This document shows positions 17,586-24,947 of a stretch of DNA of 36,406 nt, piece after piece (the stretch's first letter is position 1; every line of letters begins with the position of its first letter). Source of the DNA: an uncultured Atopostipes sp. (GTDB lineage: Bacteria > Bacillota > Bacilli > Lactobacillales > Carnobacteriaceae_A); contig CAJUOQ010000024.1 in assembly GCA_910588235.1 (NCBI GenBank), positions 1-36,406 of the forward strand. The letters run 5' to 3'. The position numbers were made by a program, and so were the translations under genes. The notes beneath the pieces were generated by a model that saw only the letters and a list, made by a program, of their open reading frames with translations, was not told where the DNA came from and did not search any database.

Positions 17586-17658
17586 GCTGAAAAATCTAAA
17601 TTTAAACAGATAAATGATTAATTATTCAATAAAAAAGAGAATTCAAAGAGGTGATCGA

Positions 17659-18132
17659 ATGAATAACACAGTTGAAGTCGTCGCAGATATTGCCCAACCT
17701 ATTGCAGAAGAAAAAGGCTTCCGTGTGGTGGATATTGAATATGTGAAGGAAGGAAAAAACTGGTTTTTGCGTATTTATATAGATAAACCAGGCGGCGTTG
17801 ATCTCAATGACTGTGCAGAGTTTAATGAATTAGTGAGCCAGCAACTAGACGCCATTGAACCTGATCCAATTCCATATGCATATTATTTAGAAGTTTCCTC
17901 TCCAGGAGCAGAAAGACCATTGAAGACAGAAGAAGACCTTGAACTAGCTGTAGGTCGCTATATTCATGTTTCCCTTTTTGAACCTGTAGAAAAAGAGAAC
18001 GTTTATGAAGGTACTCTACAGGAATTAACGGATGAAAAAATTGTTTTAGAAGTGAAAGATAAAAACAAAATGAAAGAAGTCGAGATTTTACGATCTAATC
18101 TTTCAAAAGCGCGTTTAGCGATTGAATTTTAA
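17659..18132 (+). CDS. rimP: Ribosome maturation factor RimP
   Basis: A 157-residue RimP, needed for maturation of the 30S subunit. The alpha/beta N-terminal domain carries FRVVDIEYVKEGKNWFLRIY and the conserved DKPGGVDLNDC. YYLEVSSPGAERPLKTEEDL joins it to the SH3-like C-terminal domain. An in-frame ATG at 17614 would add 15 basic residues, but AGAGGTG (17647-17653) lies inside that extension and points to the ATG at 17659. nusA starts 23 bases downstream, the universal rimP-nusA order. Confidence 0.95.
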   Translation: MNNTVEVVADIAQPIAEEKGFRVVDIEYVKEGKNWFLRIYIDKPGGVDLNDCAEFNELVSQQLDAIEPDPIPYAYYLEVSSPGAERPLKTEEDLELAVGRYIHVSLFEPVEKENVYEGTLQELTDEKIVLEVKDKNKMKEVEILRSNLSKARLAIEF

Positions 18133-18154
18133 AAAATAATAGGAGCGAATTAAA

Positions 18155-19759
18155 ATGAGTGATGCATTAGTTGCTGCTTTTGAATTACTGCAATCTGAAA
18201 AAGGCATCTCGCCAGAAGTAATTCAAGAAGCACTTGAATCAGCATTAGTTTCTGCATACAAAAAAGAGTATGGAACTTCTCAAAATGTGGAAGTTACATT
18301 TAATAAAAAAGATGGTAGTATTGCTGTCTATCAAATTAAAGATGTCGTTGAAGAAGTTGAAAATGAGAGTACTGAAATTTCATTAGCAGATGCTCAAGAA
18401 ACAAACTTTGCTTATGAAATTGGAGACAAAATGAAGTTTGAAGTGACACCAAAAGATTTCGGACGCTTAGCGGCTTCAACGGCTAAACAAGTTGTGACTC
18501 AACGATTACGTGAAGCAGAGCGTTCAGTCATTTATGATGAATATATTCAATATGAAGATGACTTAATGACAGGAATTGTTGAACGACAAGATGATAATTT
18601 TGTCTTTATCAACTTAGGAAAAGTAGAAGCGGCTATGTCAAAACGGAACCAAATCGAAGGGGAAGTTTATAAAGCACATGACCGTATCAAAGTCTATGTC
18701 AGCAATGTGGAAGATGCAACAAAAGGACCGCAAGTCTTTGTCAGTCGAACACATCCTAACTTAATTAAACGTCTCTTTGAACAAGAAGTACCGGAAATTT
18801 ATGAAGGAATCGTTGAAATTAAATCCATTGCTCGTGAAGCGGGTGACCGTTCCAAAATAGCTGTTCATTCATACGATGAAAACGTAGATGCAGTAGGAAC
18901 TTGTGTGGGTCCTAAAGGGACTCGTGTGCAATCAATCGTCAATGAATTAAATGGCGAGAACATGGACATTGTTGAATGGGATGAAGATCCAATTGTATTT
19001 ATTAAAAATGCATTGAACCCAGCCGATGTGATCGATGTTTATATTGATGAGGAAAATAATGAGTGTACGGCAGTTGTTCCAGATATGCAATTGTCCTTAG
19101 CGATTGGACGTCGCGGACAAAACGTGCGCCTAGCAGCGCGCTTAACCGGTTATAAGATTGATATTAAAGCTGAGGATGAATTTGATCCTGCTGAATTTGC
19201 GAAAGAAGAAGCTGAGAAAGATATTGCAGAAGATGAAGAAGTTTCAGGTATTTCATCCGATGTTGCTGCTGAACCTGTGATCGATGAGTCGGATGAATTT
19301 TTCGACTCGATTGAAGAAATGTCAGATGAAGCCGATCCTGATGCTTATGAAGATACTGAAAATTTCTTTTCAATTTTCGATGATCAAGCCGATCCTGATG
19401 TTCCAACAGAACGAGAAGGGTTGGAAACAGACGAAGACACTCCGCGTGAAGCAGAAGAAGTAACGGAAGAGCTCGCGGATGAGAACCTTGATCCAGTCGT
19501 AGAAACCGATTTGGAACCAGTTGAAGATCCAAAAGAGGCTGAAGAATATGTAGAAGATACAGAGCCTGGATTAGTCCCGTCAGAAGATATTGAAGTCGAA
19601 TCGATTGATGATGAAGAAGTCGATGAAGACTTGATAAGTGATTTTGAATCTGAAGTCGATGAAAGTTACGAACCAGATACTGAAATCACACGTGAAGTTT
19701 CCGAAGAGCTTGAAGAAGTGGATGAGGAATTAAAAGAACAAGATAAAGACGAAGAATAA
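18155..19759 (+). CDS. nusA: Transcription factor NusA with long acidic C-terminal extension
   Basis: A 534-residue NusA. The core is canonical: N-terminal RNA polymerase-binding domain (1-125), S1 domain (about 137-200), KH1 with VGPKGTRVQ (about 251-259) and KH2 with AIGRRGQNVRLAARLTGYKID (about 316-336). It modulates pausing, termination and antitermination. The core ends near residue 345, where the compact B. subtilis protein (about 370 residues) nearly ends. Here about 190 more residues follow, overwhelmingly Glu and Asp, with short repeats such as DEADPD, DQADPD, EPVEDP and EVDE. The tail is predicted disordered and has no visible fold. It is in one open frame and runs to the stop before ylxR, so it is not a frameshift artefact. 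Confidence 0.95.
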   Translation: MSDALVAAFELLQSEKGISPEVIQEALESALVSAYKKEYGTSQNVEVTFNKKDGSIAVYQIKDVVEEVENESTEISLADAQETNFAYEIGDKMKFEVTPKDFGRLAASTAKQVVTQRLREAERSVIYDEYIQYEDDLMTGIVERQDDNFVFINLGKVEAAMSKRNQIEGEVYKAHDRIKVYVSNVEDATKGPQVFVSRTHPNLIKRLFEQEVPEIYEGIVEIKSIAREAGDRSKIAVHSYDENVDAVGTCVGPKGTRVQSIVNELNGENMDIVEWDEDPIVFIKNALNPADVIDVYIDEENNECTAVVPDMQLSLAIGRRGQNVRLAARLTGYKIDIKAEDEFDPAEFAKEEAEKDIAEDEEVSGISSDVAAEPVIDESDEFFDSIEEMSDEADPDAYEDTENFFSIFDDQADPDVPTEREGLETDEDTPREAEEVTEELADENLDPVVETDLEPVEDPKEAEEYVEDTEPGLVPSEDIEVESIDDEEVDEDLISDFESEVDESYEPDTEITREVSEELEEVDEELKEQDKDEE

Positions 19760-19792
19760 AAAAATATTTTTATTAATATGAGGTGGGTGGAC

Positions 19793-20095
19793 ATGGCAAA
19801 AAGAAAAGTTCCAATGCGTAAATGTGTCGTTACCGGTGAAATGAAACCAAAAAAAGATATGTTAAGAATTGTAAAAACAAAAGAAGACGATATTTTTTGG
19901 GATGATACAGGCAAGAAAAATGGTCGTGGAGCTTATGTTTCTTTAGATCCTGAAGTGATCGAAGAAGCCAAGAAGAAAGATGTTTTAAGTAGTACATTAA
20001 AAACAAAAGTTTCCGATGATTTTTATGATGAGCTACTAGATCATGTCAACTATCGTATCGCAAGATTGGAAATCATGAAACAAAATGAACAATAA
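19793..20095 (+). CDS. ylxR: YlxR family RNA-binding protein (RnpM)
   Basis: A 100-residue basic protein with the family patterns KVPMRKCVVTGEMKPKKDMLRIV and NGRGAYVSLDPEVIE. YlxR binds RNA and has been reported as a modulator of RNase P in B. subtilis (RnpM). It sits in its fixed position between nusA and ylxQ. The ATG at 19793 is chosen over the ATG at 19778 because GAGGTGGG lies between the two and serves the later start. Its 3' end overlaps ylxQ by 11 bases, so translation of the two is coupled. Confidence 0.93.
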   Translation: MAKRKVPMRKCVVTGEMKPKKDMLRIVKTKEDDIFWDDTGKKNGRGAYVSLDPEVIEEAKKKDVLSSTLKTKVSDDFYDELLDHVNYRIARLEIMKQNEQ

Positions 20096-20384
20096 ACAAA
20101 AAGCATTAAACTTATTAGGGCTTGCCTTACGTGCTCGAAGACTAGTAAGTGGAACGCCGACTGTCTTAGCGAATATACGTAACCAAAAAGCCCAGCTAGT
20201 TATTATCGCAGATGATGCTAGTGCAAACACAAAAAAGCAATTTTTAGATAAATGTGATTATTATAAAATACCCTCTTATATTATTTTTTCCAAAGATGAG
20301 ATCTCTCAAGCGATTGGAAAAGAAAGGACGGTATGTGCATTCACAGATAACGGATTTGCACAATCCTTTAAAAAATTGCTATAA
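20085..20384 (+). CDS. ylxQ: YlxQ, L7Ae family K-turn RNA-binding protein
   Basis: A 99-residue protein of the L7Ae/L30e fold. The N terminus has KALNLLGLALRARRLVSGTPTVL and the middle AQLVIIADDASANTKKQF; the C terminus shows SKDEISQAIGKERTVCAFTDNGF. Members bind kink-turn RNA; the in vivo partner of YlxQ is not firmly known. The start lies inside ylxR (11-base overlap), and infB begins 20 bases after the stop. Confidence 0.93.
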   Translation: MNNKQKALNLLGLALRARRLVSGTPTVLANIRNQKAQLVIIADDASANTKKQFLDKCDYYKIPSYIIFSKDEISQAIGKERTVCAFTDNGFAQSFKKLL

Positions 20385-20404
20385 GAGAATAGAAAGGTGA
20401 TTGT

Positions 20405-22693
20405 ATGAGCAAAAAACGTGTCTATGAATTTGCTAAAGAATTAAACGTTGAAAGCAAAACAATTTTAAATAAAGCCAAAGATCTAGGAATTGACTATGGA
20501 AACCATATGTCATCTATGACTGATGAAGAAATGAATCGTGTCAAACAAAGCTTACAAGATACAAAAGCGAATAAAGAATCTAAAGAAAAGAAGGAAAATA
20601 CCTCGAAAAAAGAAAATAGCAAGCCTAACAACCAAGGGCAAAAACAGAATAATCAGCAAAAACAATCAAATAATCAGAAGAATCAAAATAAAAACCAGAA
20701 AAATAACCAGAAGAAAAAACAAAATAACAATCAACAAAAGAATCAAAAGAAAAAGAATGGGAAATCAAACATACCAAAACGTACGACAAATGAACAAGAA
20801 CGTGCAGAAATGCGTAAACAACAAAGAAATAATCGCCGTAAAGGAAGAAGATTCCGTGGAACACGCGGAGGACCTGGCGGTAAAAAACGTCGTAATCGTA
20901 ACAAACAGCAAGAACCGCAACGTACACAACCGAAACCTTTACCAAAAACGGTAGAATATTCGGAAGGTATGACGATCGCGGATATTGCTCAAGAAATCCA
21001 TCGTGAGCCAGCAGAAATTGTTAAAAAACTATTTATGAATGGGGTTATGGCTACACAAAATGATTCTTTAAGTAAAGATGTTATTGAAGTTTTACTCATG
21101 GATTATGGGATTGAGCCGATTGAAAAAATCGAAGTCGATATGACGGACTTAGACAATTACTTTGACCAAGAAGTGGATGAAGACAAATTAGAAAATAGAC
21201 CACCAACGGTTACTATCATGGGACACGTTGACCATGGTAAAACAACATTACTCGATACTTTGCGTGAAACAAGTGTTACGCAAGGAGAAGCAGGGGGAAT
21301 CACCCAGCATATCGGTGCGTACCAATTAGAAGCCAATGGAGAAACTATTACTTTCTTAGATACTCCCGGACACGCGGCCTTTACAACAATGCGTGCACGT
21401 GGAGCGGACGTCACAGATATCGCAATTATCGTAGTCGCAGCAGATGATGGTGTCATGCCACAGACTGTTGAAGCGATCAACCATGCGAAAGCAGCGGGCG
21501 TTCCTATTATTGTGGCGGTCAACAAAGTAGATAAACCAGAAGCGGACCCAGACCGCGTGAAACAAGAGCTTCTTGAGTATGAATTAGTCCCTGAAGATTG
21601 GGGCGGCGACACGATCTTTGTAGAAATTTCAGCGCTGTTCAATAAAAACATTGAAGAATTATTAGAAATGATTCTTTTAGTAGCAGAAGTTGAAGAATTA
21701 ACGGCCGACCCAAGTGGTTTAGCTGTCGGAAGTGTTATTGAAGCACGTCTAGATCGTTCAAGAGGACCTATTGCGACTTTACTCGTCCAAAACGGTACTT
21801 TAAACAAAGGCGATTCGGTAGTGGTCGGTACGACTTACGGTCGTATTCGTACAATGACTGACGATAAAGGTCAACGAATCGAAACCGCCGGACCATCAAC
21901 ACCTGTTGAAATTACAGGACTGAATGATACACCGAACGCCGGAGATCAGTTTGTTGTCTTTGAAGATGAGAAAACAGCTCGTCAAATTGCGGAGTCTCGT
22001 TCAGACGAAGCAGTAGAAGAACAACGTCAATCTTTAAACAAAGTAACATTAGATAACTTATTCGAAAGCCTAGAAGAAGGCGAATTGAAAGAAGTAAATG
22101 TAATTGTGAAGGCAGACGTTCAAGGTTCTGTTGAAGCACTTGCTAGTAGCTTAGAGAAAATAGATATCGATGGCGTAAGAGTTAACGTTGTTCATACAGG
22201 TGTCGGTGCAATTAATGAAACAGACGTGACCCTTGCAGCGGCCAGCCAAGGAATCTTAATTGGTTTTAACGTTCGCCCAACGCCTCAAGCAGCAGAAAAT
22301 GCGAAGACTGAACAAGTTGATATTCGAACGTATCGAGTCATTTATGACGCCATTGAAGAAATTGAAGCAGCGATGAAAGGTATGCTCGATCCAGAATATG
22401 AAGAACAAGTTACGGGTCAAGCAACGGTTCGTGAAACGTACTCTGTTTCTCGTATTGGTACAATTGCTGGTGCTATGGTATCAACGGGTGTCATTAAACG
22501 TAGCAGTTCAATTCGTTTAATTCGTGATGGCATTGTTATTCATGAAGGAGAACTCGCTAGTTTACGTCGCTTTGATGATGATGTCCGTGAAGTGACGAAA
22601 GGTTATGAATGTGGTCTAACCATTGAAAACTATAATGACATTAAGGAAAATGATGTTATTGAAGCATACGAAATGGTTGAAATTGAAAGATAA
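20405..22693 (+). CDS. infB: Translation initiation factor IF-2
   Basis: A 762-residue IF-2, the GTPase that places initiator tRNA on the 30S subunit and promotes subunit joining. An N-terminal IF2_N helical unit (about 1-50) is followed by a linker rich in Asn, Gln and Lys (about 70-120) and a basic Arg/Gly segment (about 130-165). A second IF2_N-like unit (MTIADIAQEIHREPAEIVKKL) comes next. The G domain follows, with GHVDHGKT (273-280), DTPGHAAF and NKVDKP, then domains II, III and the fMet-tRNA-binding C2 domain. Start ATG with AAAGGTGA upstream. The A-rich linker creates spurious overlapping reading frames. Confidence 0.97.
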   Translation: MSKKRVYEFAKELNVESKTILNKAKDLGIDYGNHMSSMTDEEMNRVKQSLQDTKANKESKEKKENTSKKENSKPNNQGQKQNNQQKQSNNQKNQNKNQKNNQKKKQNNNQQKNQKKKNGKSNIPKRTTNEQERAEMRKQQRNNRRKGRRFRGTRGGPGGKKRRNRNKQQEPQRTQPKPLPKTVEYSEGMTIADIAQEIHREPAEIVKKLFMNGVMATQNDSLSKDVIEVLLMDYGIEPIEKIEVDMTDLDNYFDQEVDEDKLENRPPTVTIMGHVDHGKTTLLDTLRETSVTQGEAGGITQHIGAYQLEANGETITFLDTPGHAAFTTMRARGADVTDIAIIVVAADDGVMPQTVEAINHAKAAGVPIIVAVNKVDKPEADPDRVKQELLEYELVPEDWGGDTIFVEISALFNKNIEELLEMILLVAEVEELTADPSGLAVGSVIEARLDRSRGPIATLLVQNGTLNKGDSVVVGTTYGRIRTMTDDKGQRIETAGPSTPVEITGLNDTPNAGDQFVVFEDEKTARQIAESRSDEAVEEQRQSLNKVTLDNLFESLEEGELKEVNVIVKADVQGSVEALASSLEKIDIDGVRVNVVHTGVGAINETDVTLAAASQGILIGFNVRPTPQAAENAKTEQVDIRTYRVIYDAIEEIEAAMKGMLDPEYEEQVTGQATVRETYSVSRIGTIAGAMVSTGVIKRSSSIRLIRDGIVIHEGELASLRRFDDDVREVTKGYECGLTIENYNDIKENDVIEAYEMVEIER

Positions 22694-22724
22694 ATAACAA
22701 CATATTAATGTAGGTGAATATAAT

Positions 22725-23078
22725 ATGGCAAATTATCGCGTGGGCCGAGTATCACAAGAAATCTTAAAAGAAGTGAATGATATTCTTTTAAACGAAATTC
22801 GTGATCCTCGAGTCGAAGGAATTACAATTACGGATGTTGAATTAACAGGTGATCTACAACAAGCAACAATTTATTATAGTACACTAAAAACAGATGATGA
22901 GACGAAACAAGAAACACAAACAGGATTAGATCGAGCAACCGGTCTTATCCGAAAAGAATTAGGCAATCGTTTAACGACTTATCATACACCTGAATTAACA
23001 TTTACAAGAGACGAATCTGTAGAACACGGAAATCGTATCGATGAATTATTAAACCAAATCCGTAATGAAGAAGAATAA
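22725..23078 (+). CDS. rbfA: 30S ribosome-binding factor RbfA
   Basis: A 117-residue KH-fold protein that helps 17S to 16S rRNA processing and 30S maturation in the cold. Conserved parts are RVGRVSQEILKEVNDILLNEIRDPRV near the N terminus (two adjoining blocks), TDVELTGDLQQATIYYS and the C-terminal PELTFTRDESVEHGNRIDELL. It closes the rimP-nusA-infB operon and is followed by a strong terminator. Confidence 0.96.
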   Translation: MANYRVGRVSQEILKEVNDILLNEIRDPRVEGITITDVELTGDLQQATIYYSTLKTDDETKQETQTGLDRATGLIRKELGNRLTTYHTPELTFTRDESVEHGNRIDELLNQIRNEEE

Positions 23079-23096
23079 CTAAAAAACGATGCTTAT

Positions 23097-23136
23097 AAAT
23101 CCTGATGGGAATTAGCTTTCTCATCAGGTTTTTTTC
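23097..23136 (+). terminator. Intrinsic terminator after rbfA
   Basis: CCTGATG (23101-23107) pairs with CATCAGG (23122-23128), extended by four inner pairs including wobbles, followed by seven T's. Confidence 0.88.
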
Positions 23137-23196
23137 TTGTATACTAGAGCAACTGTGAAAACTGAATTTCTTAAAAGAATTGAGGCAATAAATTAA

Positions 23197-24822
23197 ATGA
23201 TTACTGTAACAGATGTAAGTTTGAATTTTTCTGGTCGTACACTTTTTGAAGATGTGAACCTAAATTTTACTCCTGAAAATACATATGGAGTGATTGGAGC
23301 CAACGGTGCAGGAAAATCTACTTTTTTAAAAATATTAACTGGTGAAATTGAACCGTCGACAGGAACGGTTTCCTTAGCACCCAACGCAAGAATTGCTACT
23401 TTGAAGCAAGACCAATATGCCTATGATGAATATACAGTGTTAGATACTGTTATTATGGGGCATAGACGTCTTTACGACGTGATGAAAGAAAAAGATGCGC
23501 TTTATATGAAACCTGATTTTTCTGATGAAGATGGTCTGCTTGTTTCAGAACTCGAAGGGGAATTTGCAGCTTTAAATGGTTGGGAAGCAGAACCAGAAGC
23601 GATTGATTTATTAAAAGGATTGAATGTGCCGCCTGAACTCCATCAACAAAAAATGAGCGAGCTAGATGGTGGAAACCGTGTGAAAGTTCTCCTCGCGCAA
23701 GCTCTATTTGGTGAGCCTGATGTCCTTCTCTTAGATGAGCCGACGAACGGTTTGGATGCGCAATCCATTATGTGGTTATCCGACTTTTTAATTGATTTTC
23801 AAAATACAGTCGTTGTCATTTCCCATGACCGTCACTTTTTAAATAAAGTGTGTACACATATGGTCGATGTTGATTTCCAAAAAATTCAACAGTACGTAGG
23901 AAACTATGATTTCTGGAAAGAGTCGAGTGAGTTAGCGGCTAAATTACAAGCTGATCGTAATAGTAAAAAAGAAGAGAAAATTGCGGAATTAGAAGCATTT
24001 ATTGCACGTTTCAGTGCCAACGCTTCAAAATCAAAACAAGCGACTTCACGTAAGAAACAATTGGATAACATTACTTTAGAAGACATCCAGCCATCCTCGC
24101 GACGTTATCCAGTGATTCAATTTAAACCCGAACGTGAAATCGGCAATGAACTATTACAAGTAAAAAATGTTTCAAAGACTATTGATGGGAAAAAAGTATT
24201 AGATAATATTAGCTTTACTTTAAATCCTGACGATAAAACAGCCTTTACGAGTATGAATGAAGTCTCCATTACAACACTTTTCAAAATTATTATGGGGGAG
24301 ATGGAGCCAGATACTGGTTCGGTTAAATGGGGGATTACAACCACCCAAGCTTATTTACCGATTGATAATTCGGATGAGTTTTCTAATGAAGACTTAACGA
24401 TTATCGAATGGCTCCGTCAATATGCGACAAAAGAAGAAAGTGACAATACTTTCTTACGTGGGTTCCTCGGCCGAATGTTATTTTCGGGAGAAGAAGTGAT
24501 GAAAGAGATTTCTGTATTATCCGGTGGGGAAAAAGTCCGCGTAATGCTCGCAAAATTAATGTTAAGTAAAGCGAACGTTTTAGTGCTGGATGATCCGACC
24601 AACCACTTGGATTTAGAATCGATTACAGCCTTAAATGATAGCTTAATTTCTTTCAAAGGAGCAGTATTGTTTAGTTCTCACGACCGAGAATTTATTGAAA
24701 CAATTGCCAATCGTATTATTGAAGTGTCTCCGAATGGCGTTGTTGATCGTCCTGAAACAACGTATACTGATTTTCTAAATAACGAAACACTCCAAAAACA
24801 AATTGAAGCATTATATGAATAA
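23197..24822 (+). CDS. ABC-F family ATPase, YkpA/YbiT type
   Basis: A 541-residue soluble protein with two ATPase domains and no membrane segments, the ABC-F layout. Relatives act on the ribosome in translation control or antibiotic protection. Similarity is best to B. subtilis YkpA (NGWEAE, VGNYDFW and SANASKSKQATSRKK are familiar blocks). Domain 1: Walker A GANGAGKST (34-42), signature LDGGN (156-160), Walker B LLLDEPTNGLD (177-187, Gly in place of the usual His). Domain 2: Walker A is lost (DKTAFTSMNEV, 346-356), signature LSGGE (441-445), Walker B VLVLDDPTNHLD (461-472, Asp466 in place of Glu). The linker (about 240-300) is short. No promoter stands out in the short gap after rbfA. Confidence 0.9.
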   Translation: MITVTDVSLNFSGRTLFEDVNLNFTPENTYGVIGANGAGKSTFLKILTGEIEPSTGTVSLAPNARIATLKQDQYAYDEYTVLDTVIMGHRRLYDVMKEKDALYMKPDFSDEDGLLVSELEGEFAALNGWEAEPEAIDLLKGLNVPPELHQQKMSELDGGNRVKVLLAQALFGEPDVLLLDEPTNGLDAQSIMWLSDFLIDFQNTVVVISHDRHFLNKVCTHMVDVDFQKIQQYVGNYDFWKESSELAAKLQADRNSKKEEKIAELEAFIARFSANASKSKQATSRKKQLDNITLEDIQPSSRRYPVIQFKPEREIGNELLQVKNVSKTIDGKKVLDNISFTLNPDDKTAFTSMNEVSITTLFKIIMGEMEPDTGSVKWGITTTQAYLPIDNSDEFSNEDLTIIEWLRQYATKEESDNTFLRGFLGRMLFSGEEVMKEISVLSGGEKVRVMLAKLMLSKANVLVLDDPTNHLDLESITALNDSLISFKGAVLFSSHDREFIETIANRIIEVSPNGVVDRPETTYTDFLNNETLQKQIEALYE

Positions 24823-24825
24823 ATA

Positions 24826-24876
24826 AAAAAGGAACAGAGTCTCGCTTGGTTGAAAAGCAGATTCTGTTCCTTTTTA
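24826..24876 (+). terminator. Terminator after the ABC-F gene
   Basis: A 13-bp outer stem AAAAAGGAACAGA (24826-24838) with TCTGTTCCTTTTT (24863-24875), plus further inner pairs. A flanks on the left and T on the right allow action in both directions. Confidence 0.88.
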
Positions 24877-24892
24877 AATGAACACTGAATAA

Positions 24893-24923
24893 AAAAGAGT
24901 TCGGGGCTTTCCCGAACTCTTTT
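24893..24923. terminator. Terminator of the baeRF-like gene, bidirectional
   Basis: A perfect 13-bp stem (24893-24905 with 24911-24923, core GAGTTCGGG/CCCGAACTC) with a five-base loop. On the minus strand it ends in a T-run, so it serves the minus-strand gene whose stop is at 24948. It also backs up the preceding + strand terminator. Confidence 0.9.
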
Positions 24924-24947
24924 ACTCTAACGATGTTTAATTTTATC

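Noticed and set aside
20538..20954. Plus-strand frame of 138 codons overlapping infB
   Set aside because: It arises from the A-rich repeat region encoding the N/Q/K linker. The translation is almost only K, I, R and N.
21157..21807. Long minus-strand open frame (216 codons) inside infB
   Set aside because: It lies fully opposite the conserved G domain of IF-2, has no ribosome-binding site and has low-complexity Ser/Thr-rich translation. It is a codon-usage shadow.
24826..24923. Pair of inverted repeats as a mobile element end or attachment site
   Set aside because: Both are ordinary terminators for converging genes, each with a T-run in the expected direction.
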